64,000 nucleotides of DNA from an uncultured Muribaculaceae bacterium (GCA_944321685.1 CALUMH010000012.1:1-64000), one strand, 5' to 3'; positions 1 through 9,645 are shown, counted from the first letter of the stretch. Notes: generated from the sequence alone by a model not told the origin. Numbers and translations are program-made.

Positions 1-36
1 TTTGACTGACGGGGGCTTGGTTTTCAAAAAAAAGTA

Positions 37-77
37 TCCGCAACGCCTGTTTATGGGCATTGCGGACATGAATTTTT
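37..77 (+). terminator. Terminator-like hairpin at window start
   Basis: The arms TCCGCAA (37-43) and TTGCGGA (60-66) pair perfectly, and GCC/GGC pairs continue inside after one mismatch. A run of six T follows at 72-77. This looks like an intrinsic terminator for a gene left of the window. Confidence 0.6.
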
Positions 78-123
78 TGCCTTATTGTTTTTTAGCGGAC
101 ACCAATATAATAAAAACTGCTTT

Positions 124-1098
124 ATGGAAGAAAAACTGAACCTTACTCAAGAGTGGGACAAAGTGTTCCCGCAAAGCGACAAAGTGAACCACAGCAAAAT
201 CACGTTCCACAACCGTTACGGCATTACGCTTGCCGCCGACTTGTATGTTCCAAAGAATGCCACGGAACCGATGCCGGCCGTGGCTGTTTGTGGCCCGTTC
301 GGAGCCGTAAAAGAACAGGCCTCGGGACTTTATGCCCAAGAACTGGCCGAGCGCGGTTTCCTTACCATAGCTTTCGACCCGTCATATACCGGAGAAAGCG
401 GTGGCACCCCTCGTTATGTTGCATCGCCCGACATCAATACCGAAGATTTCTGTGCTGCAGTCGATTACCTGTCAACACGTGCCGATGTTGACCCCGAACG
501 CATAGGCATACTCGGCATTTGCGGCTGGGGTGGTATGGCCGTGAATGCCGCGGCCATCGACACGCGCATCAAGGCCACTGTGGCAAGCACCATGTATGAC
601 ATGAGCCGCGTAAACGCCAACGGATATTTCGACGCAGCCAACAATGCCGACGCACGCAACGAGCTGAGGCTACAACTTAATGCCCAACGCACCACGGACT
701 ACCGCAACGGCACATATGTACTTGCAGGAGGCCTGCCCGACGTTGTACCCGATGATGCCCCGCAATTCCTGAAAGATTACTTCGCATATTACAAGACCAG
801 TCGCGGCTACCACAAGCGTTCGCTAAACTCCAATGGCGGATGGAACACCACCTCGTCACTGTCGTTCCTGAATATGCCCATACTGTCGTATGCCGACGAA
901 ATCCGCAACGCAGTGTTGCTTGTTCATGGCGAAAAGGCCCATTCGCGCTACTTCAGCGAAGACACTTACAAGATGCTGACCGGCGACAATAAAGAATTGC
1001 TAATAGTTCCGGGCGCAAGCCACACCGACCTTTATGACAACTACGGGAAAATCCCCTTCGACAAAATCGAAGCGTTCTATAAGGAATATTTGAGATAA
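124..1098 (+). CDS. Alpha/beta hydrolase, dienelactone hydrolase-like
   Basis: A predicted 324-residue cytoplasmic alpha/beta hydrolase with no signal peptide. The nucleophile elbow reads GICGWGG, so the nucleophile would be cysteine as in dienelactone hydrolase relatives, not the usual serine. The likely catalytic histidine lies near the C terminus in PGASHTDLYD. An open TTG codon at 85 extends the frame, but the ATG at 124 is the better start. The stop overlaps the next start by one base (TAATG), so the two genes form a translationally coupled pair. YcjY-type hydrolases share this architecture, but the substrate cannot be read from the sequence. Fold confidence is high, function low. Confidence 0.8.
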   Translation: MEEKLNLTQEWDKVFPQSDKVNHSKITFHNRYGITLAADLYVPKNATEPMPAVAVCGPFGAVKEQASGLYAQELAERGFLTIAFDPSYTGESGGTPRYVASPDINTEDFCAAVDYLSTRADVDPERIGILGICGWGGMAVNAAAIDTRIKATVASTMYDMSRVNANGYFDAANNADARNELRLQLNAQRTTDYRNGTYVLAGGLPDVVPDDAPQFLKDYFAYYKTSRGYHKRSLNSNGGWNTTSSLSFLNMPILSYADEIRNAVLLVHGEKAHSRYFSEDTYKMLTGDNKELLIVPGASHTDLYDNYGKIPFDKIEAFYKEYLR

Positions 1099-1919
1099 TG
1101 ACACACAAGTTCATAACATTCGGCAACGGACAAAAGGTGTGCCGATTGGGACAAGGAACTTACCAAATGGGTACACGGTGCAAAGATGAGATAGCGGCTT
1201 TGCGCCGTGGCATCGAATTGGGATTGACACTCATCGACACTGCTGAAATGTATGGTAACGAAGACCTTGTGGGCGAAGCCGTGCGCGATTGCCGCGACAG
1301 GGCCTTCATTGTAAGCAAGGTTCTGCCGGGCAATGCAAGTTACACCGGCACGAAACAGGCCTGCGAGCGCAGCCTCAGACGGCTCGGCACCGACTATATC
1401 GACCTTTACCTGTTACACTGGATAGGACGCTACCCGTTTTCCGAAACTGTATGCGCCATGGTGGAACTGCAACGCGAAGGAAAAATCAGGCATTGGGGCA
1501 TGAGCAATCTCGACGTTGCCTATATGGAACAAATCATGGCACTGCCCAACGGCGATGATTGTGCTGCCAACCAGGTCCTTTACAACCTGCATGACCGCGG
1601 CATCGAATACGACCTCATCCCGTGGAGCGAACAGCACGGTATTCCCATCATGGCCTACACGCCGCTCGGCGAAGGCAGGTTGCGCACCGACAAGACGCTT
1701 GCCAAGATAGCCCGGCGGCACAGTGCCACCGCCACACAAATAATGCTTGCATGGGTAATGCGCAATGATAATGTGATTGCCATTCCCAAGGCAAGCAATA
1801 TGGCTCATGTGGAAGAAAACCATAAAAGCCTCGACATCAACCTTACCAACGAGGATTTAAATGAGATTGATACAGCGTTCCCGCCACCGACACAAAAAAT
1901 CCCATTGGCCGGTTGGTAA
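1098..1919 (+). CDS. Aldo/keto reductase
   Basis: A 273-residue NAD(P)H-dependent aldo/keto reductase with a TIM barrel. The catalytic tetrad is visible: Asp47 in LIDTAEMYG, Tyr52, Lys74 in IVSK and His107 in LYLLHW. The C-terminal cofactor segment has the usual IPKAS motif. The length is normal for bacterial single-domain AKRs. It overlaps the upstream hydrolase by one base and ends at a shared terminator facing the fucose operon. The substrate is unknown. Reduction of the lactaldehyde made by FucA is only an idea prompted by the neighbourhood. Confidence 0.88.
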   Translation: MTHKFITFGNGQKVCRLGQGTYQMGTRCKDEIAALRRGIELGLTLIDTAEMYGNEDLVGEAVRDCRDRAFIVSKVLPGNASYTGTKQACERSLRRLGTDYIDLYLLHWIGRYPFSETVCAMVELQREGKIRHWGMSNLDVAYMEQIMALPNGDDCAANQVLYNLHDRGIEYDLIPWSEQHGIPIMAYTPLGEGRLRTDKTLAKIARRHSATATQIMLAWVMRNDNVIAIPKASNMAHVEENHKSLDINLTNEDLNEIDTAFPPPTQKIPLAGW

Positions 1920-1941
1920 GCTGCAATACACAAATAAAAAT

Positions 1942-1986
1942 GCCGGGATACGCACCGCATATAGGGAGCATATCCCGACTTTTTTC
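1942..1986. terminator. Bidirectional terminator
   Basis: The arms GCCGGGATACGC and GCATATCCCGAC (1942-1979) pair with G-T wobbles. T follows on the right and A precedes on the left, so the hairpin can stop transcription both from the aldo/keto reductase and from fucP on the other strand. Confidence 0.7.
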
Positions 1987-2001
1987 ATTGCATTATATCT
2001 C

Positions 2002-3330
2002 CTATTCTATTCCGAGGCGGCTGCGACGGCATGACCGTTGGCCGTATATCATCACCATGATGTAGCAAATGAGAGGCAGCACGAACGAGACATTGACTGC
2101 CGGCATCCCCATCACTGTACCCATGTCAATGATGGCGGCCTGAACCGGAGGCAACACCGAACCACCAAGAATGGCCATAATAAGGCCGGCCGAACCAAAC
2201 TTGGCATCATCGCCAAGCCCTTTAAGGGCAATACCGTAAATAGTGGGGAACATGAGCGACATACAGCCCGATACAGCCACAAGGCAATACATTCCCATGC
2301 GATCCTGGAAGAATATCACGCCCAAGGTGAATACGGCTGCGGCTATCGCCAATATCTTCAACAGCTGACCGGGATTGAAATATTTCAGCAAGAAGGTGCA
2401 AATGAAACGGCTCACGCAGAACAGTGCCATGGCAACTATGTTGTAGAGCTGTGATTCAACTTCGGCATCCTGCTCGGTCATCCCTTCGGCCATGAACACG
2501 CGCGTACCATACTGTATGATAAACGTCCAGCACATGATTTGTGCTCCCACATAGAAGAACTGCGCAATAACGCCCTCGCGGTAACGCGGCAACGAGAATA
2601 TGCGCTTCATGGTGGGAATGAAATTTATTTCATGCGACTGGTCGCCGTTCTTTGGCATCTTGGCAAAACGCACGATAAAGAACATGGCAAGAATGACAAG
2701 CCCAATAACCAAATACGGTGCTATGAGCGTGGCAAGGTCGGCATCGCGAATGGCCACATACTCGGCCTCGCTCAATGCTGCCCGGGCATCGGTATCCATG
2801 GGGTGCAACTTATTCTGAATAAAATTCATCGCCACATACATTCCCAGCAACGACCCTATCGGGTTGAATGCCTGTGCAAGGCTTAACCGGCGCGTGGCAG
2901 TCTCCTCGCTACCCATCGAGAGGATATAGGGGTTACTGCTCGTTTCAAGGAACGACAATCCGCAAGTAAGAATGAAATAAGCCAGCAGGAACGGGTAATA
3001 CTCTCCCGTCAACTTTGCCGGAAAAAACATCAATGCCCCTAAGGCATACAATCCCAAACCCAACAAGATGCTGGCCTTATAAGAGAATTTACGCATGAAT
3101 ATTGCGGCAGGGAACGCCATTGCAAAGTAGCCTCCATAGAAAGCCACTTGCACAAGTGCCCCCTCGGTGACACTCATGCGGAAAATTTTAGAAAACGCTT
3201 TCACCATAGGGTTGGTGATGTCGTTGGCAAATCCCCATAAGGCAAAACAGCTTGTAATGAGGATAAACGGCAACACATAGCTCACCCCGTTATGGTGAAG
3301 CAGCGATGCTGATTTTTTTTGATTTTCCAT
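2002..3330 (-). CDS. fucP: L-fucose:H+ symporter FucP
   Basis: A 442-residue major facilitator superfamily permease with about twelve hydrophobic segments. Features of the fucose/glucose/galactose permease branch are visible: the N-terminal FALWGFANDITNPMVKAF block and FLETSSNPYI in the middle of the N-terminal half. It sits last in the fucI-fucA-fucK-fucP order on the minus strand, with a short 35-bp gap after the kinase gene. It imports the L-fucose freed outside the cell or in the periplasm by fucosidases such as the GH29 enzyme of this cluster. The terminator at 1942-1986 closes the operon. Confidence 0.93.
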   Translation of the reverse strand: MENQKKSASLLHHNGVSYVLPFILITSCFALWGFANDITNPMVKAFSKIFRMSVTEGALVQVAFYGGYFAMAFPAAIFMRKFSYKASILLGLGLYALGALMFFPAKLTGEYYPFLLAYFILTCGLSFLETSSNPYILSMGSEETATRRLSLAQAFNPIGSLLGMYVAMNFIQNKLHPMDTDARAALSEAEYVAIRDADLATLIAPYLVIGLVILAMFFIVRFAKMPKNGDQSHEINFIPTMKRIFSLPRYREGVIAQFFYVGAQIMCWTFIIQYGTRVFMAEGMTEQDAEVESQLYNIVAMALFCVSRFICTFLLKYFNPGQLLKILAIAAAVFTLGVIFFQDRMGMYCLVAVSGCMSLMFPTIYGIALKGLGDDAKFGSAGLIMAILGGSVLPPVQAAIIDMGTVMGMPAVNVSFVLPLICYIMVMIYGQRSCRRSRLGIE

Positions 3331-3365
3331 TTAGGTTTATGTAAAGTTATTCATGTTAAATTTCA

Positions 3366-4724
3366 TTAGTTTCCAAAAGCCTCGGCCTGAACCATTATGT
3401 TACCGATTGCAGTAGCCTCGACAGGCCCACTCACCACCGGAATGCCGATGGCTTCCTCGGTCAGGCGATTAAGCAGACGGTTTTGGTTCCCGCCGCCTAT
3501 TATACACAGTTCTTCAACCGGCCGGCCGATGAGGCGGTTCAGCCCCTCTATGCCGCGGCGATAGCGGTCGGCAAGCCCTCGGGCTATGCACATCATATAT
3601 TCGCCTTGCGTAGCAGGCACTTGCTGTCCGGTGCGGCGGCAATGTTCGGCTATGGTTTCTTCCATGCCGTCGGGATTTTGGAATTCAGGTGCATCGACGT
3701 TGATAACCGACTCGATATGCGACTTCTCGGCTTCGGCAATAAGCACACCGTAATCGGTTTCACGCCCTTCTTCCTCCCATTGTGCACGCAGGCGTTGCAA
3801 TATCCACAGGCCGGTAATGTTCTGCATGAAACATATTTTGCCGCCCACACCACCTTCGTTGGTAAAATCGGCAAGACGAGCTTCCTCGGTAAGAATAGGC
3901 TCGTCAAGTTCTATACCCAACAACGACCATGTACCCGAACTCAGGAATGCGCGGCACGCACCCCGACGCGAAACGGGCGGCAGAGCCTTGATGGCACTTG
4001 CCGTGTCGTGCGAGCCGACGGCAATCACTTCTACTGGATAATCAAGTCCTATCTCGGCTGCAATCTCAGGTCTCAATGTGCCGCGGCGACTGCCGGGCAT
4101 CACTATCTCACCGAAAAGATGCTGAGGCAACCCGAGTTCGTCAATCAACTTGCGGTTCCAAGTGCGGCTGCGGGCATCAAGCAATTCCGACGTAGATGCA
4201 ATGCTATACTCATTATTTGCCACGCCGGTAAGGAAAAAGCTGAATAAGTCGGGGGTGAACAACAGTTTGTCGGCAACTTCAAGTCTCACATCGCCCTCTT
4301 TTTTCAAGCCATACAATTGGTATATGGTGTTGATAGGCATTATCTGAATGCCTGCCTCGGCATAATGTGCGGCAGCCTTGTCGCCGCCAAACAGTTCTTC
4401 GGGCAACCCGTTGGTGAATTGGTCGCGATAACATATGGGATTGCCGAGCAAATTGCCACGGCTGTCGATCAGGCCGAAATCCACACCCCAGGTGTCGATA
4501 CCTATGCTTTTGATGCGGTATCCCTTGCGGACGGCCATGCGCAACCCTTCTTTCATGTCTTGGAACAGCGACAAGAAATCCCAATAGGTGTGCCCGCCCA
4601 TTCTCACCTGCCTGTTGCCAAACCGGCTGATAGTCTCCAATTCCAATTGACCATGGCTGAAAGAGCCAGCAATCACGCGGCCGCTCCCCCCGCCATAGTC
4701 AACTGCGATATACACTTCTTTCAT
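3366..4724 (-). CDS. fucK: L-fuculokinase (FGGY family, rhamnulokinase-like)
   Basis: A 452-residue FGGY sugar kinase. The N-terminal ATPase motif VDYGGGSGRV, the SIGIDTWGVDFGL block, a GSHDTASAIKA motif in the middle and the C-terminal IIGGGNQNRLLN motif all fit. By similarity alone it belongs to the RhaB-like branch. Its place between fucP and fucA makes L-fuculose the likely substrate, giving L-fuculose 1-phosphate for the aldolase next door. The start lies 17 bases after the fucA stop, which suggests co-transcription. Confidence 0.88.
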   Translation of the reverse strand: MKEVYIAVDYGGGSGRVIAGSFSHGQLELETISRFGNRQVRMGGHTYWDFLSLFQDMKEGLRMAVRKGYRIKSIGIDTWGVDFGLIDSRGNLLGNPICYRDQFTNGLPEELFGGDKAAAHYAEAGIQIMPINTIYQLYGLKKEGDVRLEVADKLLFTPDLFSFFLTGVANNEYSIASTSELLDARSRTWNRKLIDELGLPQHLFGEIVMPGSRRGTLRPEIAAEIGLDYPVEVIAVGSHDTASAIKALPPVSRRGACRAFLSSGTWSLLGIELDEPILTEEARLADFTNEGGVGGKICFMQNITGLWILQRLRAQWEEEGRETDYGVLIAEAEKSHIESVINVDAPEFQNPDGMEETIAEHCRRTGQQVPATQGEYMMCIARGLADRYRRGIEGLNRLIGRPVEELCIIGGGNQNRLLNRLTEEAIGIPVVSGPVEATAIGNIMVQAEAFGN

Positions 4725-4741
4725 GCTGTGGGTGCAGGTAA

Positions 4742-5380
4742 TTACTTGGTTACTTTACCCAAGATGTAAGTATCAAGGTCGGCAATCTCTTCGGGAGTGA
4801 ATACATTGTAATTGAAACCCGATTGAATGATTATGCGGCAAGCCATTTCAAAGAACATGGCACGCTCGAATGCCTCGTCGAAATCTTTTCCGCACACCAC
4901 TTGCCCATGCTTGAGCATCAATGCCGAGTTATGTTCCTTCAACGCATTCATGACAGCTTCGGCAAGTTCGGGCGAACCGGGCCGGTAATAAGGAATGATG
5001 GGTATTTCACGACCCACGTGGCACGGTATTTCAGCCGTCACGTTAAAGTTGGCAGGTTGTTCCTTCATGCAGGCTATTGCCGTTGCATAGGGCGACTGGA
5101 AATGCAACACCACATTCATGTCGGGGCGTTCGCGCAACACGCCCAGGTGGAACACGTGTTCCATCGACGGCTTCACGCCATTCACGCTTTGCCCTGTTGC
5201 AAGGTTGCAAATTGCCACTTTCTCTTTCTGCAAGTTAGGTACCCAGGAACCTGTACCCGAAATCAATACTTCTTCGCCTATGCGCCACGACAAGTTGCCG
5301 CTGCTGCAAATGGTGAGACCTGCATCGCCCACACGATGGGCTTGTCTTACAAATTCGTCTATTTCAAGATTGGTAATCAT
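4742..5380 (-). CDS. fucA: L-fuculose-1-phosphate aldolase
   Basis: A 212-residue class II aldolase/adducin-family protein that splits L-fuculose 1-phosphate into DHAP and L-lactaldehyde. Family features include SSGNLSWR for phosphate binding, SGTGSWVP, and the metal site region VVLHFQSPYATA with a later KHGQVVCGKD. The E. coli enzyme has His-x-His in the metal site; here it reads H-F-Q, so one expected ligand is glutamine. I recall the same pattern in Bacteroides homologues, so this is probably a lineage variant and not an inactivation. It lies 106 bp downstream of fucI and 17 bp upstream of the kinase. Confidence 0.9.
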   Translation of the reverse strand: MITNLEIDEFVRQAHRVGDAGLTICSSGNLSWRIGEEVLISGTGSWVPNLQKEKVAICNLATGQSVNGVKPSMEHVFHLGVLRERPDMNVVLHFQSPYATAIACMKEQPANFNVTAEIPCHVGREIPIIPYYRPGSPELAEAVMNALKEHNSALMLKHGQVVCGKDFDEAFERAMFFEMACRIIIQSGFNYNVFTPEEIADLDTYILGKVTK

Positions 5381-5416
5381 GTCTGATATAGTTTTTTTGG
5401 TTAAGGCTTATGAAAC

Positions 5417-5457
5417 GGGAAAGGAGGGTGAGTCACCAATCGCTTCACCCTCTTCCC
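5417..5457. other. Intercistronic hairpin between fucI and fucA
   Basis: GGGAA...AGGGTGA (from 5417) pairs with TTCACCCTCTTCCC (5444-5457) with a small bulge. On the minus strand, the coding strand here, no T tract follows, so it looks more like an RNA processing or stability element than a terminator. Confidence 0.45.
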
Positions 5458-5486
5458 TTTTTATTAAAAAAACGATTTAACTTAGA

Positions 5487-7259
5487 TTATTTATATATAG
5501 GGCCGTAATTCATGCAAGCGCGGTAGTCGGCACCTTCCTTATCCATGCCGAATGCGTTCCATGCAGCCGGGCGGAATATCTTGTCATCGTCAACATTGTG
5601 CATACAAACCGGTATGCGCAACATCGAAGCCAATGTGATGAGGTCGGCACCGATGTGTCCGTAGCTGATGGCACCGTGGTTGGCGCCCCAGTTGTTCATA
5701 ACCGAATAAACATCCTTGAACGCCGGTTTGTCGCACAAGCGAGGTACGAACCAAGTAGTAGGCCAAGTCGGGTCAGTACGTTTGTTCAATACTTCAAATA
5801 TCTCAGGATCAACATCAGCAGTCCAACCTTCGGCAATCTGCAATACAGGACCAAGGCCCTTTATGAGGTTCAAGCGCGACATGGTAACAGGCATACCGCC
5901 ACGCGACAAGAAGTTGCTTGAGAAACCACCACCGCGGAAGTAGTCACGGTCGGCAGGCAACCAGTTGGTTGCCTTCAAGCAAGCCTCGGCATCCTTTTCG
6001 GTCATTTCCCAACACGGCTTCATGCAATGTTCACCGTTGGCATTCACACTTTCACCGGTAGCGTCGAGCGTGGTTGCTCCCGAATTGATAAGGTGTATCA
6101 TACCGCCGGCAGCAAGTCCTGTCAATTCCTTGCCTGTCACGCGCTTAACAGCCTCGGGACTCCAATAAGTGCGCACGTCGCTGAACATTTGTCCGCAACC
6201 TGTCAACAAGTTGCCAAACAACATGGCCACGGCATTGCAAGTATCATTTTCGGTAGCAAGCACAAATGCCTTACGGATACCGTTCCAGTCAAATGTGCTG
6301 CACATCAAGGCTTCGGTGAAGTCGCCATTAGGCTTCCAGTCGGTCCATTGACGTTGGCCTTGGAAACCGGCGGCAATGGCGTTGTGACCCAATGCCTCTT
6401 CCTTGAAGCCCATCTCACGCAATTTGGGGTTGCCGCGCATCAAGTCACGAACGATAAGCGTCATCTTTACCACAAATTCCCAGTCGGCCTCTTTCTGCTC
6501 GCGGGTCTTTTGGCGTTCGGGGCGGTTCTTGTCCCAGCCTTCATTGGGCTTGCAATACTTTTCAACCCAAGCCATTGCTTTCTCATATTCCTCATGGTCG
6601 TAAATACCCTCGTCCATGCGGCGCAAGATTTCGGTCTCGTCAACGCTTTCGTTACGCATACCCAGGTATTCCTGGAAGAAATCGTGGCTTACGATACTGC
6701 CGGCGATACCCATGCACTGGCTGCCTATCGAAAGGTAGCTTTGCCCGCGCATTTGAGCAACGGCAACGGCTGCACGTGCCCAACGCAATATTTTTTCGGC
6801 AACGTCGGCCGGGATTGTATTATCGTCCAAGTCCTGCACATCGCGGCCATAAATGCCGAATGCGGGCAAACCTTTTTGAGCATGACCTGCCAACACGGCT
6901 GCCAAATACACGGCTCCCGGGCGTTCAGTACCATTAAAGCCCCAAACGGCTTTCGGCCAATACGGATTCATATCCATGGTTTCCGAACCGTAGCACCAGC
7001 ACGAAGTGACAGTAATGGTTGCACCCACGCCTTCACGCTCGAATTTCTCGGCACAAGCGGCAGTTTCGGCCACACGGCCTATGGTACCATCGGCAATGAC
7101 ACATTCCACAGGTGCGCCGTCGCTGTATTTAACGTTGCTTGAGATAAGCTCGGCCACAGCCTTGGCCAAGTTCATAGTCTTTTCTTCAAGACTTTCACGA
7201 ACACCGCCCTGGCGGCCATCAATGGTCGGGCGAATGCCAATTTTAGGATACTTGTTCAT
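5487..7259 (-). CDS. fucI: L-fucose isomerase
   Basis: A 590-residue cytoplasmic L-fucose isomerase that interconverts L-fucose and L-fuculose, the first step after uptake. The N-terminal [19 protein letters not shown] block and the long conserved core ([48 protein letters not shown]) are typical of FucI, and the length matches the family. It is the first gene after a roughly 330-bp non-coding stretch that holds a promoter and two palindromes, so the main fucose-responsive control point is probably there. Confidence 0.96.
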   Translation of the reverse strand: MNKYPKIGIRPTIDGRQGGVRESLEEKTMNLAKAVAELISSNVKYSDGAPVECVIADGTIGRVAETAACAEKFEREGVGATITVTSCWCYGSETMDMNPYWPKAVWGFNGTERPGAVYLAAVLAGHAQKGLPAFGIYGRDVQDLDDNTIPADVAEKILRWARAAVAVAQMRGQSYLSIGSQCMGIAGSIVSHDFFQEYLGMRNESVDETEILRRMDEGIYDHEEYEKAMAWVEKYCKPNEGWDKNRPERQKTREQKEADWEFVVKMTLIVRDLMRGNPKLREMGFKEEALGHNAIAAGFQGQRQWTDWKPNGDFTEALMCSTFDWNGIRKAFVLATENDTCNAVAMLFGNLLTGCGQMFSDVRTYWSPEAVKRVTGKELTGLAAGGMIHLINSGATTLDATGESVNANGEHCMKPCWEMTEKDAEACLKATNWLPADRDYFRGGGFSSNFLSRGGMPVTMSRLNLIKGLGPVLQIAEGWTADVDPEIFEVLNKRTDPTWPTTWFVPRLCDKPAFKDVYSVMNNWGANHGAISYGHIGADLITLASMLRIPVCMHNVDDDKIFRPAAWNAFGMDKEGADYRACMNYGPIYK

Positions 7260-7457
7260 AGTTTCTATCTCTGTTTTAAAGAAGTATGTTATTTTAGTTG
7301 TTTATGTTCTGTATGTCTCACTGAATATCCGACCTGTATTCCATAATACGCACACGCGCAACCATGCCTGAGCAGCATGGCAAAATTTTCAATCTTGCGG
7401 ACACTATACTCTTTCCTTGCGATGCAGCAGGCAGGAGCAACCTTGGCACGAACAGTC

Positions 7458-7494
7458 CACTCACGCGCGTGAATGGAACGCGAACCCGGTTCGC
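7458..7494. promoter_or_regulatory. Two adjacent palindromes upstream of fucI
   Basis: A 20-bp near-palindrome (7458-7477) has core TCACGCGCGTGA flanked by CCA/TGG. A second inverted repeat, GCGAACC-C-GGTTCGC, follows at 7480-7494. Both lie between the predicted fucI promoter and fucI. They are candidate repressor operators or leader RNA hairpins. No FucR-type regulator gene is in the window. Confidence 0.45.
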
Positions 7495-7511
7495 TCGCTA
7501 AAAAACTCACA

Positions 7512-7545
7512 CAAAGTAACATATTTTACCCTTGACGCACAAGAA
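7512..7545 (-). promoter_or_regulatory. Predicted fucI promoter
   Basis: On the minus strand, TTCTTG (7545-7540) is followed after 20 nt by TTACTTTG (7519-7512), one base off the Bacteroidetes -7 consensus TAnnTTTG. The spacing is right. The implied leader is about 245 nt. The rest of the 7260-7588 gap has one more hairpin, CCATGC/GCATGG near 7352-7371. Confidence 0.45.
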
Positions 7546-7588
7546 AAAATATATGTTTTGCAACATAGTAGCCACGGGTAACAAACCG

Positions 7589-8329
7589 TTACCCAAGCAC
7601 CTCGCGCACCTTGGCCGGATCGGTTACGAGACGACTGTATTCGTCGATGTGCACAGTACCTCCCATCGACACACGCGGATTACGATACTGCATCCCGCTT
7701 TCCACCTTGCTACGAGCCGAGAGGTGAAATTCTGTCGCACCGGTTTCGGCGGCAATCTTGCCGATATTCGAGGCATTAACTCCACAGCCCGGCATTATGA
7801 TTATGCGGCCTGCGGCACGTTCCACCAATTGGCGTATCAACGGTATGCCTTCCTCGGCAGTGGCAGCCTGCCCAGAAGTGAGAATGCGGTCAAATCCCAT
7901 GTCGATAATCTGCTCCAATGCCTCGAACGGATCGCGGCACACGTCGAATGCCCGATGGAAAGTCTTGGTCATCCCTCCGGCAAAAGGCAGCAATTCTTGT
8001 TTTATCATATTCACATCCACATTCCCGTCGGCAGTAAGGCAACCTATCACAATGCCCTTTACACCTAAGTAACGGGCCATGTTGATATCATACTTCATTA
8101 TCTCCACTTCATGCGGAGAATAAAGAAAGTCGCCACCACGCGGCCTTATGATTACGTGCAGCCTTGTCGTCTTAAGCAACCGTGCCGCCACCATAATTTC
8201 GCCATACGATGGAGTTGTTCCCCCCTCGGGAATACCTGCACACAGTTCCACACGGTCGGCACCGCCCTCTTGCGCCTTGGCAGCACTTTCCACCGAATTG
8301 GCACAAACTTCTATAACTCGGTAACTCAT
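7589..8329 (-). CDS. cutC: CutC family protein
   Basis: A 246-residue CutC-family TIM-barrel protein. The N terminus VIEVCANSVESAAKAQEGGADRVEL... and the internal blocks VIIRPRGGDFLYS, FHRAFDV and RILTSGQAATAEEGI are hallmark sequences. The family was first tied to copper tolerance in E. coli, but its real activity is unsettled. The start overlaps the GH29 stop by four bases (ATGA), so the two are co-translated. That pairing hints at a sugar-related role, but this is inference. A GGGTAAC/GTTACCC hairpin overlaps its stop (7576-7594). Confidence 0.9.
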   Translation of the reverse strand: MSYRVIEVCANSVESAAKAQEGGADRVELCAGIPEGGTTPSYGEIMVAARLLKTTRLHVIIRPRGGDFLYSPHEVEIMKYDINMARYLGVKGIVIGCLTADGNVDVNMIKQELLPFAGGMTKTFHRAFDVCRDPFEALEQIIDMGFDRILTSGQAATAEEGIPLIRQLVERAAGRIIIMPGCGVNASNIGKIAAETGATEFHLSARSKVESGMQYRNPRVSMGGTVHIDEYSRLVTDPAKVREVLG

Positions 8330-9645
8330 TGTTTTAATGTTATTTCAATTACATAATCGGTTTCATCGGGAACTTTCGGCAGCCTTAGCAACACCCCGCC
8401 ACCTTTTTCTTGCTTGTACTCGACAGGCGTGCCGTCGGCAAACACCTTTGCAGCTTTCACTTTTGCCTTGAGCGGCAAGTAAAGCCCGTCATCGGCAAGG
8501 TCGAGAATATGGACAAACAAGCGGTCGCCCTTACGTGTGGAAACGCCCCACGGGTGCGGGGCTATGTCGCCACCACGGGTCCCGTAAATGGTTTCACCAT
8601 ACACAGCCAACCAGTCGCCCATTTCTTTAAGGCGTTGCACGGCTGTGGCAGGCAGTTCGCCATTGGGTTGCGGGCCAATATTAAGCAGCAAGTTGCCATT
8701 GTTACCTGCCGTTTCCACAAGATAGTGTATAAGGTCCTCGGTAGATTTATAATTTTGATCTTTTATATTATACCCCCATGTATTATTCATCGTTTGGCAC
8801 GTTTCGAGCGGCAATGTACTTATATCCTGCCCCGAATACCCGGCAGTGTTCTCGCCCGGCTTGTCACGCTCGAATATTTGTATGTCTTCACCGGGATAAG
8901 GGTCTCTGTGATGGTTGTTTCCCACAAGGCACGCCGGTTGCAGGCGGTGGATAAGGGCATATTGCTCGTCGCTTTGCCAATCAAAGTCGATTGGTTGATC
9001 CCAAAATCCATCAAACCATATCGCACCTATTTCCCCATAATTGGTAAGCAACTCGGTGAGCTGGTTGTTCATAAACCGGTAATAGCTCGGCCAGTCGCCA
9101 TGCCCTTCCGGCCGCCCCGTGCCTCGCCCGGTATTGCCTTGCGGATAATCATCGCGCCGCCAGTCGAGGTGAGAATAATAAAAATGCAACTTTATGCCTT
9201 GGCGGTGGCATTCGTCGGCAAGTTCCTTTAAGACGTCACGGCCGAATGGCGTGGCATCTACTATATTATAATCGGAATACTTGGTATCGAACATCGAGAA
9301 ACCATCATGATGGCGTGACGTGATACATATGTATTTTGCCCCCGAAGCTTTTATTGCCGACACCCACTCGGCGGCATCGAAACGTGACGGATAGAAAGCC
9401 GAAGCCAGTTTTTCATACTCGCACCTGTCGATATTGCCTGTATTCATATACCACTCACCTTGCCCCGGCATACTGTACAACCCCCAATGCAGGAAAATAC
9501 CGAACTTGTTGTCTTGAAACTCTTCACGGGCTTTCAAGTTTTCTGCGCCGGGAACATACTCCGCGGCTTCTTGTGCAGCAAGTCCTCCGCCCGACAACAG
9601 TAACGCAGCGGCAATTACAGCTTTACAAAAACGATGGTTTATCAT
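8326..9645 (-). CDS. GH29 alpha-L-fucosidase
   Basis: A 439-residue secreted retaining alpha-L-fucosidase. Residues 1-24 form a Sec signal peptide ending in LAAQ. The catalytic barrel carries FGIFLHWGLYS, ITSRHHDGFSMFD and GAIWFDGFWD, where Asp212 is the expected nucleophile. The acid/base of GH29 is poorly conserved and I do not assign it. It is shorter than GH29 enzymes with a C-terminal carbohydrate-binding domain, ending soon after the barrel. It is first in the minus-strand transcript with cutC and is preceded by a clear promoter. It probably feeds periplasmic fucose to FucP. Confidence 0.94.
   Translation of the reverse strand: MINHRFCKAVIAAALLLSGGGLAAQEAAEYVPGAENLKAREEFQDNKFGIFLHWGLYSMPGQGEWYMNTGNIDRCEYEKLASAFYPSRFDAAEWVSAIKASGAKYICITSRHHDGFSMFDTKYSDYNIVDATPFGRDVLKELADECHRQGIKLHFYYSHLDWRRDDYPQGNTGRGTGRPEGHGDWPSYYRFMNNQLTELLTNYGEIGAIWFDGFWDQPIDFDWQSDEQYALIHRLQPACLVGNNHHRDPYPGEDIQIFERDKPGENTAGYSGQDISTLPLETCQTMNNTWGYNIKDQNYKSTEDLIHYLVETAGNNGNLLLNIGPQPNGELPATAVQRLKEMGDWLAVYGETIYGTRGGDIAPHPWGVSTRKGDRLFVHILDLADDGLYLPLKAKVKAAKVFADGTPVEYKQEKGGGVLLRLPKVPDETDYVIEITLKQ

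Noticed and set aside
6027..7142. 371-codon open frame on the plus strand inside fucI
   Set aside because: Shadow of fucI in a codon-biased genome. The translation has no family features.
7289..7522. 77-codon minus-strand frame in the fucI leader
   Set aside because: It covers the palindromes and hairpin of the leader, has odd composition and no ribosome-binding context. Better explained as regulatory DNA.
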